Below, one piece after another: positions 1 to 5,943 of a stretch of 7,347 nucleotides of DNA. The translations under genes and the position numbers were made by a program. This stretch comes from UBA2402 sp037139735 (GTDB lineage Bacteria; Planctomycetota; Phycisphaerae; Phycisphaerales; UBA1924). The DNA is taken from the NCBI GenBank assembly GCA_037139735.1, contig JBAXFU010000128.1, forward strand, positions 1-7,347, read 5' to 3'. The notes below the pieces were generated by a model. The model saw only the letters and a program-made list of their open reading frames with translations. It was not told the DNA's origin and made no database searches. Position 1 is the stretch's first letter; each line of letters begins with the position of its first letter.

Positions 1-55
1 TCCAGGACACATCCCTTTCACGGATGCGACATGGGTTCGAATCCCATCGGGGTCA
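1..55 (+). tRNA. tRNA-Glu (anticodon UUC), 5' end outside the window
   Basis: The window opens inside the D arm of a tRNA gene. Visible parts are the D-arm end (AGGACAC), an anticodon stem CATCC/GGATG (10-14 with 22-26) around the loop CTTTCAC with anticodon TTC at 17-19, a variable stretch CGAC, a T stem ATGGG/CCCAT around TTCGAAT, the 3' acceptor strand CGGGGTC (48-54) and discriminator A55. No CCA is encoded. The order and the CCAGGACAC...CCCTTTCACGG pattern match bacterial tRNA-Glu. The 5' acceptor strand lies before base 1, so folding of the acceptor stem cannot be checked here. The gene is the presumed integration target of the element that follows. Confidence 0.93.
1..55. other. Probable attachment site (attL side) within the tRNA-Glu 3' half
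   Basis: Tyrosine integrases of islands commonly recombine in the anticodon-to-3'-end part of a tRNA gene, leaving an intact tRNA at one end. Here an integrase gene begins its 3' end directly at, and overlaps, the tRNA 3' half, which is the usual arrangement. The exact core cannot be set because no second copy of this segment was found in the window. This is an inference from position. Confidence 0.5.
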
Positions 56-1389
56 CTTGAATGTCTTGCCGCCGCGTTGCGCATGGTCGCATCGGCTCGT
101 GCAACCCCTGAAATGCAAGGCTCTTCCGTCGCCGCAGGCCACGTTTCGCGAACGCCTGCGGGCGGGTGCTGCGCCGCGATCTGCGCTGCCTGTTGCACCG
201 GAAGTGCGCCGCTTTTTGCGCCGCCCTCTGCCGCGGCGGGGTCGAGCCCGGCCGCCATGTCGAAGTGGGTGTCGCGGACCTGCAGGTAGTGCTGCGCGGC
301 GATGAGCGGCGAGTGCCCCAGCCACTTCGCGACGGCGTGGGCGGGGAACTTCTCGACCCAGTCGGTCGAGCACGACGAGCGGAGGTTCTGGAACAGCCTG
401 GGCCAGGGCTCCACGCCCGCCTTGACGATGATCCGCTCAAACTGGGTTCGGAGGTTGAGCCTCGGGTCGCGGAGCCGTGGCACCACCGCCTCGACACCCT
501 CGTCGGCGGCATCGAAGAGCCGCTGGAGCACCTCGCGGAGCCGAAGGTCGATGGGCACCATGCGGACGGCGTGCCCCTCGTAGCCCGATGTCTTGGGGCT
601 CCTGACCGTGAGGCGCGACCGCTGCCAGTTCACGTCGGCCCGGCGGAGGTTGATGATCTCGGAGGGGCACCGCAGCCCGGCGAAGCGGCAGAGGCAGACG
701 ATCGCTCGCCACTGATCGTCGGGGCAGGCTTCGAGAACGGCCCCGATGACGTCGGCCGCGACGTAGAAGGAGCGGTCGGGGTTGGCCTGCGACCCCGCCC
801 GAAGGTCCCGGAACGGACTTGAGGCGATCATGCCCCATCGCACCGCCTTGCCGAAGATGCCCTTGGCGACGCGGACCCGCTTGGCGACAGTGGCGGGAGC
901 GAGGCGCTTGGTGGAACGCTCCCCGTCGGCGTTGGTCACCGTCAGGGGCTCGGCGATCGCCTTTCGCCAGTTGTCGGCATCGGCCACGGTGATCGAACGC
1001 AGCGGCATCGTGTCGCTGAAGTGATCTCGCAGCATGCCGTAGGTCTGCCTGTACGTGACGCGGGTTCCCGGCTTCACCAGCGTCGTGGAGTCGAACCGCT
1101 CGAGCAGTTCGCCCAGCGTCACTTCCGCCGCCTTGGTACGAGGACGGGCCAGGCCTGCCCTCACCAGGCGTTCGTGAATGAGGTCGGGCAGGCTCGCCAG
1201 CCATGCGGCCGTGTCCGTGTCGGGGGCCAAGGACAGGCCCTTGGCCACGATCAGTTCCTGCACCCGCAACCGAAATGACTCCGCCGCCTTCGTGCTCACC
1301 TTGCCGAGTCGGATCGTCTTCCGCTCGCCGCTTCCGTCCGTGAACAGGATCCGCTTCGTCCCGTTCGGATCTCGTGAAATGCTCGCCAT
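1..1389 (-). CDS. Tyrosine recombinase / phage-type integrase, 3' end open at window edge
   Basis: Site-specific recombinase expected to integrate and excise the element at tRNA-Glu. The frame from ATG 1389 has no stop down to base 1, giving 463 visible codons. The start is supported by GAGGAA eight to ten bases upstream. Residues about 90-195 resemble the SAM-like core-binding domain. The catalytic domain, about 205-375, shows R240 (FAGLRCPSE), K266 (SPKTSG), R337 in QNLR, H359 (WLGHS) and the nucleophile Y368 (AAQHYLQV). The first position of the HxxR box is Q334 rather than His. The spacing and the long Ala/Gln-rich tail resemble planctomycete integrases. Residues about 446-463 (DPDGIRTH...) are encoded antisense to the tRNA, so the true C-terminus lies outside the window. 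The preceding RHH gene ends 105 bp upstream on the same strand, so co-transcription is likely. The third codon position is very GC-rich. Confidence 0.93.
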   Translation of the reverse strand, partial: MASISRDPNGTKRILFTDGSGERKTIRLGKVSTKAAESFRLRVQELIVAKGLSLAPDTDTAAWLASLPDLIHERLVRAGLARPRTKAAEVTLGELLERFDSTTLVKPGTRVTYRQTYGMLRDHFSDTMPLRSITVADADNWRKAIAEPLTVTNADGERSTKRLAPATVAKRVRVAKGIFGKAVRWGMIASSPFRDLRAGSQANPDRSFYVAADVIGAVLEACPDDQWRAIVCLCRFAGLRCPSEIINLRRADVNWQRSRLTVRSPKTSGYEGHAVRMVPIDLRLREVLQRLFDAADEGVEAVVPRLRDPRLNLRTQFERIIVKAGVEPWPRLFQNLRSSCSTDWVEKFPAHAVAKWLGHSPLIAAQHYLQVRDTHFDMAAGLDPAAAEGGAKSGALPVQQAAQIAAQHPPAGVRETWPAATEEPCISGVARADATMRNAAARHSSDPDGIRTHVASVKGMCPG

Positions 1390-1494
1390 CGTGTTCCTCG
1401 CTTTCAGCCCTTGATGTGTGGTTCGCCCCGCTTCGTCGTTTGGCAACTTTCGATCATCGACGACGAGGGGGGATCGATTCCGTGACAATCGGCA

Positions 1495-1989
1495 TCACTC
1501 GATCTTGCCGTCGTGATAGCACTCAATCGCCCCGAGCGCGAACTGTTCGTGTCGCCGGCTCGGCACCAGAGCCATGACGTTGGGCAGATGCTCGCGGAAC
1601 CACGCCACGACGAGCGTCGGATCCTGACGCTGCTCGGCGTCACTCAGCAAGTTGTCGCAGAACTCGTCGACCATCTCGCTCCACTTTTCGGGATCTTCAA
1701 CGCTCGAGGGTTGCAGCGATTCCACGTGTCGCGCTGCTTCGTAGCCGACCGCCCAGTAGCCTCGCGGCCCGCCGTTGCGAGCCGTGTGGCAGGCGTGGTG
1801 CAGGTAGGCCGGGGCGCCGTCGCGGTGACGACGCTTGGTCGACCGAGGCTTGGCCCGCGCCGCGCGGGCGGTCGCGGCCGCGATCATGAACGACGAAATG
1901 CTCAGGCCTTCCTGAACGGCGGCTTGCTCGATCAAGTCCTTGATCTCTGGTTCGATTCGGATTGTGATCATGCCAGTCTTGCCTTTCAT
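1495..1989 (-). CDS. Ribbon-helix-helix (DUF1778/antitoxin-like) N-terminus with uncharacterised C-terminal region
   Basis: A protein of 164 aa from ATG 1989, or 158 aa from ATG 1971. The beta strand MITIRIEPE followed by two helices (KDLIEQAAVQEG, then LSISSFMIAAATARA) fits the ribbon-helix-helix DNA-binding fold of DUF1778/TacA-type antitoxins. A basic stretch around residues 45-58 (RAKPRSTKRRHR) follows. The rest, about 60-164, holds WSEMVDEFCDNLL and WFREHLPNVMALVP and is not a domain I recognise. No GNAT or other toxin gene lies beside it, so an antitoxin role is not supported; a regulator of the element is more likely. ATG 1971 begins exactly at the RHH strand and has AAAGG ten bases upstream, while ATG 1989 has only a weak site, so 1971 may be the real start. 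A promoter with operator-like half-sites lies 50-90 bp upstream, suggesting autoregulation. The integrase gene follows after 105 bp. Confidence 0.82.
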   Translation of the reverse strand: MKGKTGMITIRIEPEIKDLIEQAAVQEGLSISSFMIAAATARAARAKPRSTKRRHRDGAPAYLHHACHTARNGGPRGYWAVGYEAARHVESLQPSSVEDPEKWSEMVDEFCDNLLSDAEQRQDPTLVVAWFREHLPNVMALVPSRRHEQFALGAIECYHDGKIE

Positions 1990-2040
1990 CCGGGGACTTT
2001 ACGCGGTCCGCTTCGGCGGAACGCGATGCGGGAGCGGCAG

Positions 2041-2068
2041 TGTATACACACCAGACATCTGGTGTCTA
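2041..2068 (-). promoter_or_regulatory. Candidate sigma70-like promoter for the RHH gene
   Basis: On the minus strand TAGACA (2068-2063, five of six to TTGACA) is followed after 16 bases by TATACA (2046-2041, four of six to TATAAT). It would start transcription near 2034, giving a leader of about 45-63 bases before the RHH start codon. The stretch is clearly AT-richer than its surroundings. The spacer is filled by a perfect inverted repeat, a typical repressor-site layout. Promoter consensus in this phylum is poorly known, so this is an inference. Confidence 0.45.
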
Positions 2069-2077
2069 TACACCAGA
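2048..2077. promoter_or_regulatory. Operator-like array of three ACACCAGA half-sites
   Basis: ACACCAGA (2048-2055), a CA spacer and TCTGGTGT (2058-2065) form a perfect 8-bp inverted repeat. Four bases later ACACCAGA recurs (2070-2077), followed by CTGG, which makes a weak fourth half (CCAG-A-CTGG, 2073-2081). Just outside, GTGTATACAC (2040-2049) is itself a 10-bp palindrome. The array covers the spacer and -35 of the candidate RHH promoter. RHH proteins bind short tandem half-sites in this way, so the neighbouring RHH protein is the obvious candidate ligand. Confidence 0.6.
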
Positions 2078-2089
2078 CTGGATCGGGTT

Positions 2090-2118
2090 CCGATTTTCGC
2101 GACGCACGCACGAATCGG
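2090..2118. repeat. Short inverted repeat CCGATT/AATCGG
   Basis: CCGATT (2090-2095) and AATCGG (2113-2118) can form a 6-bp stem with a 17-base loop. It lies between the operator array and the long hairpin at 2198-2241. Alone it is weak and may be chance. Confidence 0.25.
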
Positions 2119-2197
2119 TGCGGGGCGACGGTGTTGAGCGGAGGGTGCTCGCGGCCGCGCCGCCGTCGGTGGCCACGAGGCGTCATCGCGGCCCGCG

Positions 2198-2241
2198 TGC
2201 GAGCGGCACGGAGGTGTCGGGTTCATTCCGTGCCGCTCGCA
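2198..2241. repeat. Perfect 15-bp inverted repeat; possible terminator or structural hairpin
   Basis: TGCGAGCGGCACGGA (2198-2212) is followed after 14 bases by its exact reverse complement (2227-2241). Allowing one G-T pair, the stem extends two more pairs on the outer side. It lies 48-91 bases beyond the prim-pol stop codon in the direction of transcription and upstream of the RHH promoter. It is therefore well placed to insulate the replication operon from the RHH gene. No T-tract follows on the minus strand, so it is not a canonical intrinsic terminator. A role as a structured DNA site in replication is an alternative. Confidence 0.6.
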
Positions 2242-2288
2242 TGCCAGGCTTGCCCCTGACCTCGGTGCGGGGGCGTCTGGTGGCAGGC

Positions 2289-4820
2289 TTACGCCCGTCG
2301 TTCCTGACTCCCCGCCGGCAAACGACTTTCACCGGCCGCGGGCTCATGCGGGGTTTCTGTTCTTGTACCAGCGGCGAACAGTTGGAAGCGGTTGGTGGGC
2401 CGACCGCCATCAGGTCCGCCATTGGACGGGTGCCAATCTCCATAGCCGCCCGCCTTCAGACGGTCCAGGTCCTTGGTGGCATCGTCGACCGCGGAGGGCG
2501 ACTTTCGGTATCGCTGGAGTCCTCGGCTGACCTCGCTCGGAGTCACCGAACCACCCTTGGACGTGATCCAGTTGACGAGCGTGCGGAGTCGCGCGTGGAC
2601 CTCGGTCTCGCCAAGGCGTGCACGTGCGTGCTTCTCGGCGCTGGCGAGGAAGTTCGCCCATGCGATCGCGGCCCTCATGGTCTCGATGCCGATCCGTGGG
2701 AAGTCCGCGGGCTTGCCCGACTGGCCCCACGTTCCAAGGGCGTGGAGCGTCAGCGCGATCCGCAAAGCGAGGCCGCAGAGTTTGCCTCCCCACGCCTTCC
2801 GATCCTCCAGATCGCCATCCCCCAAGGCCTTCTCGGTCGCCACCTGGAACTCCCGGTACAAGTCGTCGGCCTCGGCGCTGAGCCTGATGTACACCGCGGC
2901 ATCGCCGGGTTCGTGAGCGAGGAGACGGCCGAGGGTCGCAGCCCAACCTTCCCGATGCTGCTTCGGCACCGGTGCGGGTCGAGTCTCCCTGAATCCGATG
3001 CGGTCGGGCGGAGCGATGACGGCGAACCTCGCCAGCAACCCTCGGCCCTTGGCCTGTGCATCGGACCACAAGTCCTTGACGGCCTCCGGCTGGACGCACA
3101 TCGCCATCGCGATCGTCGGACGATCCATGAAGTCTCCCGTCCGCGTCACTCGCGGAGATCGAAAGGGGTCGCCCGCATGGCCCTTCAGGAGCAAACCAAG
3201 GTTCTGCACGCCCGAGTAGCGACCCTGCGCAATGTCGAAGATGTCGGCCTCTGCCGACGCAATCAGTGCACGCTCATGGTTCGCCATCATCTGTTGAGCA
3301 AGGGCCTCCAAGGTCGGTTCGCTCGTCAGCAAGACCGGGACGGACGGAACGCGTTCCTCCGCGATGCTGCGAGCCAGTAGGAGGGCCTCCTCGCGACTGG
3401 ACGGATCGTTCTTGATGCTAACGCTCTTGCGAAGCGACTCGAGACGAAGTTCGTCCAACCCTCGGCGTTCCGTGGCCTCGGCGATGGTCGATCGAAGTTC
3501 CTCGGCACGACGCCGCTCCCATGCCACGATCGGATCACACAGGTCCTTCAGCACGGCGGACTTGCGAGCGGCCGAATCGCAGAGCACCAGCCCCCAGATC
3601 GGCGCTGGCTCGACGTGATCGCCGTACCCGCGCACCTCGGCGATCTGGCAGATGCAACCCGACGCCACCGCCAGGCCCAGCACCGCGGACATCTCGAACG
3701 GCGTTTGCGTCGAATGGGCCAACGCGTTCCAGTAGTGGCCCACGTGTTGAACGCTCGGCGGGATCAACGCCGTGACGTCGAATGCCGGGGCTGGTGCAGG
3801 AACAGAAACCTCGCTGTTGGTGGCGTCCGCGAGGGTTTGTGTACGAACGGATCCTTGCGAGGAGCGGTCGCGAGGCGACTTAAGGCCCGCCTCGATGCCG
3901 GACCGAACGGTGCTCCTCGCCTCGGATTCCGGGAGGCCGCACGTGCGTGCGGCATCATGCAGCGATTGCTCGGCGAGGCCTCGATCGAGTTCGCCACATC
4001 CGATGAGCGTGCCCACGCTGAAAGCCGCGCGGTTCAACGTGTCATTGCGAGTGCCCTCGGGTGCTGCCGCAACCTTCAGCGACTCTCGGTGCAGGGCCTC
4101 GCGGGCGTACGCCGTGTTGGTCGCTCCGAGCGGGGCTGGCCCGGGCGGCGCGGCCGTGGAAGTTGGTGGGGCAGAGGTGCCCGCCCGGATGGTCAGGGCC
4201 GCCTTGTAGAGCCCTTCAATGCCCTCGATGAGGTCCGCGGGATCGACGGTCGCCGGGTCTCCATCCGCGTCCCACTCGACGCGTTCGCCGCTGGGGTGCG
4301 TCGACCCCGGCGCGACGGATTGACAGCCAGTTGATCGCAGTTCAACGATCATGCCTTCCGTCGGGTCCTTCCACATGCGAGTTTGCGCGGGACCCGTGAG
4401 CCGGTAGAGCCGGTGCGAGCGTCGCTTGGACGCCCGCCCCCACATCATGCTCGTCGCCGGCAAGTAACGGTCGGCGAGTTCAATGGCCAGGGGGTGGTCA
4501 AGATCGACGTCGACGATCCATCCGGCGGGTTCGCCGAGCAAACCGCCGATGTTGAGAGGCGACCTGTCGAAGTACTTCGGCAACTCCTCAGACTTCAGAC
4601 GTAAACGCGACCATTGCCTGACCAGGCACTTCTTCGACTTGTGGGGAATCGGAAGCGGGGGGATGCCACGGGCGAAGAGCCCGCGGGCGTGGTCGAGCGG
4701 CTTGAGGTCGCGGGTCTTGTCGTCGGTCCACGATGCCCTAGAATACTTCGAAGAGTTTGTTTCGTTGACGACAGCCCCGCCTGCCAGCGGGGCTGCGTCG
4801 TTGAGGGAGGGTTCCTTCAT
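2289..4820 (-). CDS. Primase-polymerase (prim-pol N-terminal domain) fused to DUF3987 helicase-like domain
   Basis: Likely replication protein of the element, 843 aa. Residues about 40-210 fit the bifunctional primase/polymerase domain: the metal motif VDVD (D104, D106), SHRLY (S135, H136) and the third acidic site MIVEL (E160), followed by STGCQSVAPGSTHPSGE. Residues about 255-315 (TRNDTLNRAA...GLPESEA...IRSG-like) resemble the helical linker seen in phage primases. Residues about 355-735 match the DUF3987 pattern, with a P-loop-like CDSAARKSAVL (K420, S421) that lacks the usual glycines and a long charged helical stretch at 434-490. The tail from about 737 resembles a winged-helix segment. 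ATG 4820 is chosen because it overlaps the upstream stop as TAATG, with AAGGA nearby; an in-frame GTG at 4967 would run far into the upstream gene. It is probably translationally coupled to the HTH gene before it. Confidence 0.9.
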   Translation of the reverse strand: MKEPSLNDAAPLAGGAVVNETNSSKYSRASWTDDKTRDLKPLDHARGLFARGIPPLPIPHKSKKCLVRQWSRLRLKSEELPKYFDRSPLNIGGLLGEPAGWIVDVDLDHPLAIELADRYLPATSMMWGRASKRRSHRLYRLTGPAQTRMWKDPTEGMIVELRSTGCQSVAPGSTHPSGERVEWDADGDPATVDPADLIEGIEGLYKAALTIRAGTSAPPTSTAAPPGPAPLGATNTAYAREALHRESLKVAAAPEGTRNDTLNRAAFSVGTLIGCGELDRGLAEQSLHDAARTCGLPESEARSTVRSGIEAGLKSPRDRSSQGSVRTQTLADATNSEVSVPAPAPAFDVTALIPPSVQHVGHYWNALAHSTQTPFEMSAVLGLAVASGCICQIAEVRGYGDHVEPAPIWGLVLCDSAARKSAVLKDLCDPIVAWERRRAEELRSTIAEATERRGLDELRLESLRKSVSIKNDPSSREEALLLARSIAEERVPSVPVLLTSEPTLEALAQQMMANHERALIASAEADIFDIAQGRYSGVQNLGLLLKGHAGDPFRSPRVTRTGDFMDRPTIAMAMCVQPEAVKDLWSDAQAKGRGLLARFAVIAPPDRIGFRETRPAPVPKQHREGWAATLGRLLAHEPGDAAVYIRLSAEADDLYREFQVATEKALGDGDLEDRKAWGGKLCGLALRIALTLHALGTWGQSGKPADFPRIGIETMRAAIAWANFLASAEKHARARLGETEVHARLRTLVNWITSKGGSVTPSEVSRGLQRYRKSPSAVDDATKDLDRLKAGGYGDWHPSNGGPDGGRPTNRFQLFAAGTRTETPHEPAAGESRLPAGSQERRA

Positions 4821-5065
4821 TACTTGCGTTCCTTGAGGATGAGATCTGCTGCGCCTGCGGTGGTTGGACATCCTGATCGAATCCAGGCGCGGAGTTGATC
4901 TGGGCAATAACGACGCGATCGTCCGATCTTGATCGAGGGAATCGCGCGGCGGTTGGAGAGCACCCACAACTGACGCGCGCCGATGTTCAACAGTTGACTT
5001 GCCGTCTTGGCATTGACAAGCAGCGGCAGAGGGGCGGATCCGGGGATGCTGGGTAGTTCAGCCAC
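4820..5065 (-). CDS. Excisionase-like (AlpA/MerR-type) helix-turn-helix protein, second of two
   Basis: An 81-aa protein. LLVNAKTASQLLNIGARQLWVLSNRR is the helix-turn-helix. AIPSIKIGRSRRYCPDQLRAWIRSGCP is the wing and last helix typical of the small 'excisionase family' HTH proteins found beside planctomycete integrases and primases. Such proteins bend DNA for excision or act as AlpA-type activators. GTG 5065 is preferred over TTG 5092: it has GGGAGG (5077-5072) six bases upstream, and the start cuts off only an Arg-rich stretch with no family match. Its stop overlaps the prim-pol ATG by one base (TAATG), so the two are probably coupled. It overlaps the end of a 22-codon ORF by eight bases. 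Confidence 0.82.
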   Translation of the reverse strand: MAELPSIPGSAPLPLLVNAKTASQLLNIGARQLWVLSNRRAIPSIKIGRSRRYCPDQLRAWIRSGCPTTAGAADLILKERK

Positions 5066-5126
5066 GTGACGCCTCCCGCGGCGGAGCCGCAAACAGCCGG
5101 GAACGGAACAAACGAAGGTCGATCAT
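5058..5126 (-). CDS. Possible 22-aa coupled small ORF (leader peptide or microprotein)
   Basis: ATG 5126 overlaps the stop of the upstream HTH gene as TGATG, and AGGAG sits eight bases upstream of the ATG. The ORF encodes MIDLRLFRSRLFAAPPREAS plus two residues and stops at 5060-5058, inside the next gene, whose GTG start is at 5065. The peptide is basic (five Arg in 22) with no recognised motif. Near its end a GCGGC/GCCGC hairpin (5078-5090) lies directly before the ribosome site of the next gene. It may serve mainly to carry ribosomes through that structure. Expression is unproven. Confidence 0.45.
   Translation of the reverse strand: MIDLRLFRSRLFAAPPREASRG
5072..5090 (-). promoter_or_regulatory. 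Ribosome binding site of the second Xis-like gene, preceded by a small hairpin
   Basis: On the minus strand GGGAGG (5077-5072) lies six bases before GTG 5065 and decides that start. Directly before it GCGGC-TCC-GCCGC (5090-5078) can form a 5-bp hairpin. An alternative pairing of the CTCC in it with GGAG of the ribosome site is possible. Both would make initiation depend on ribosomes translating the 22-codon ORF. The coupling is an inference. Confidence 0.45.
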
Positions 5127-5341
5127 CAGGCAGTCTCCTTGGCCGTGTTGGCGGCCAACCAGGTGCGAAGACCGTCGACGGGAATCAGCACGCAGGTCCC
5201 GACGCGAACCGTCGGAATGGGCCCGCGAGGGGACAACAAGTCCCACAACTTGCGCTGCCCGATGCCGATGGCCTTGGCGGCCTCGACCGGGCGGAGGGCA
5301 AGCGGTGCCGTTGTCGGCGGTGACGAAACGTTCGATGCCAT
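5126..5341 (-). CDS. Excisionase-like helix-turn-helix protein, first of two
   Basis: A 71-aa protein from ATG 5341, which has GGAGG eight bases upstream. After about 14 mostly Ser/Pro/Thr residues comes LALRPVEAAKAIGIGQRKLWDLL (helix-turn-helix), then PIPTVRVGTCVLIPVDGLRTWLAANT (wing and final helix). This is the same small MerR/AlpA-type fold as the protein encoded next (4820-5065), with similar order and spacing but low identity. The two look like diverged tandem paralogues. Expected role: excision factor or transcription activator of the element. The frame stays open upstream to 5950, so a longer form from ATG 5806 (226 aa) is formally possible. That extra part is low-complexity without the strong third-position GC bias seen in the integrase, so the short form is preferred. 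Confidence 0.8.
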   Translation of the reverse strand: MASNVSSPPTTAPLALRPVEAAKAIGIGQRKLWDLLSPRGPIPTVRVGTCVLIPVDGLRTWLAANTAKETA

Positions 5342-5825
5342 GAAAAGAGCCTCCTTGCTGTTGGGTGGACGAATGGACGAGGGTGGACGCCGCCGCGGAC
5401 GGTCACGCGACGCGTGCCGCACCGCAGCAGGATGCATGATGAAGCCGTGGTCGGCGACCCCGTCGCCGGCGTGAATGTCGGTATGTGATGCGATCACGCC
5501 CGGCCCGAAAGTGGGGGTGGTCTTTGGCGGACGCCAGCCTGTGGTCCGGGCCATGGATCGGCGCGAATCACCGAGGCGAGGATGCCCGCCACCAGCCCTC
5601 GAGTCGAACAAGCCCTGATCGGAGATCGCTGACTTCAGAGCGAGACGGCTCGGGGTTGACCCATGCGGCGACGCAGTGGGCGAGGGAAGGGCCGTACCGG
5701 AAATGTTGGTCGGTCCGATTCGCGGCCCCGGGCTGGGGTTGGCCGCCGCGGACGTTGGCTTCTCGGGGGTGGGCGAGCGATCTTCGAGAGTTGAGGCACT
5801 ACCCATGGCAATCCGTTCCTCTGGG

Positions 5826-5838
5826 CCACAGCCTGTGG
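5826..5838. promoter_or_regulatory. 13-bp palindrome CCACAG-C-CTGTGG
   Basis: A 6-bp inverted repeat with a single central base, 20 bases upstream (minus strand) of ATG 5806. It is the size and symmetry of a dimeric repressor site. Whether 5806 is a used start is doubtful, so the function is open. Confidence 0.3.
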
Positions 5839-5943
5839 GTTTCGACGTATCGACTTGAAAGTGCGTGTCGCATGCACGCAGCCCCGGGCTTCCTGCCGCG
5901 TGGCCGTGCAGAACATAGCAAGCCTGTACGGAGGCTGTCCAGC

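Noticed and set aside
18..512. Minus-strand ORF ending in TPMGFEPMSHP over the tRNA
   Set aside because: The ending resembles tRNA-overlapping integrase tails, but the body is out of frame with the catalytic motifs and is low-complexity. The true frame reads DPDGIRTH over the same bases.
166..822. 218-codon plus-strand ORF
   Set aside because: Antisense shadow of the GC-rich integrase gene; no ribosome site or domain.
437..1204. 255-codon minus-strand ORF inside the integrase region
   Set aside because: It is out of frame with the integrase, Arg/Pro/Gly/His-rich and without motifs; the integrase frame with its full catalytic set explains the region.
1390..1494. Tiny minus-strand ORFs of 13 and 17 codons between the RHH and integrase genes
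   Set aside because: The first overlaps the RHH stop as TGATG, but neither has a convincing ribosome site of its own; too short to support without conservation data.
1495..1989. Toxin-antitoxin system, based on the DUF1778-like N-terminus
   Set aside because: No toxin-like gene is adjacent, and the protein has a long extra C-terminal region unlike the small antitoxins.
2040..3380. 446-codon plus-strand ORF
   Set aside because: Antisense to the prim-pol gene and crossing the operator and hairpin region; no recognisable domain and a composition typical of a shadow frame.
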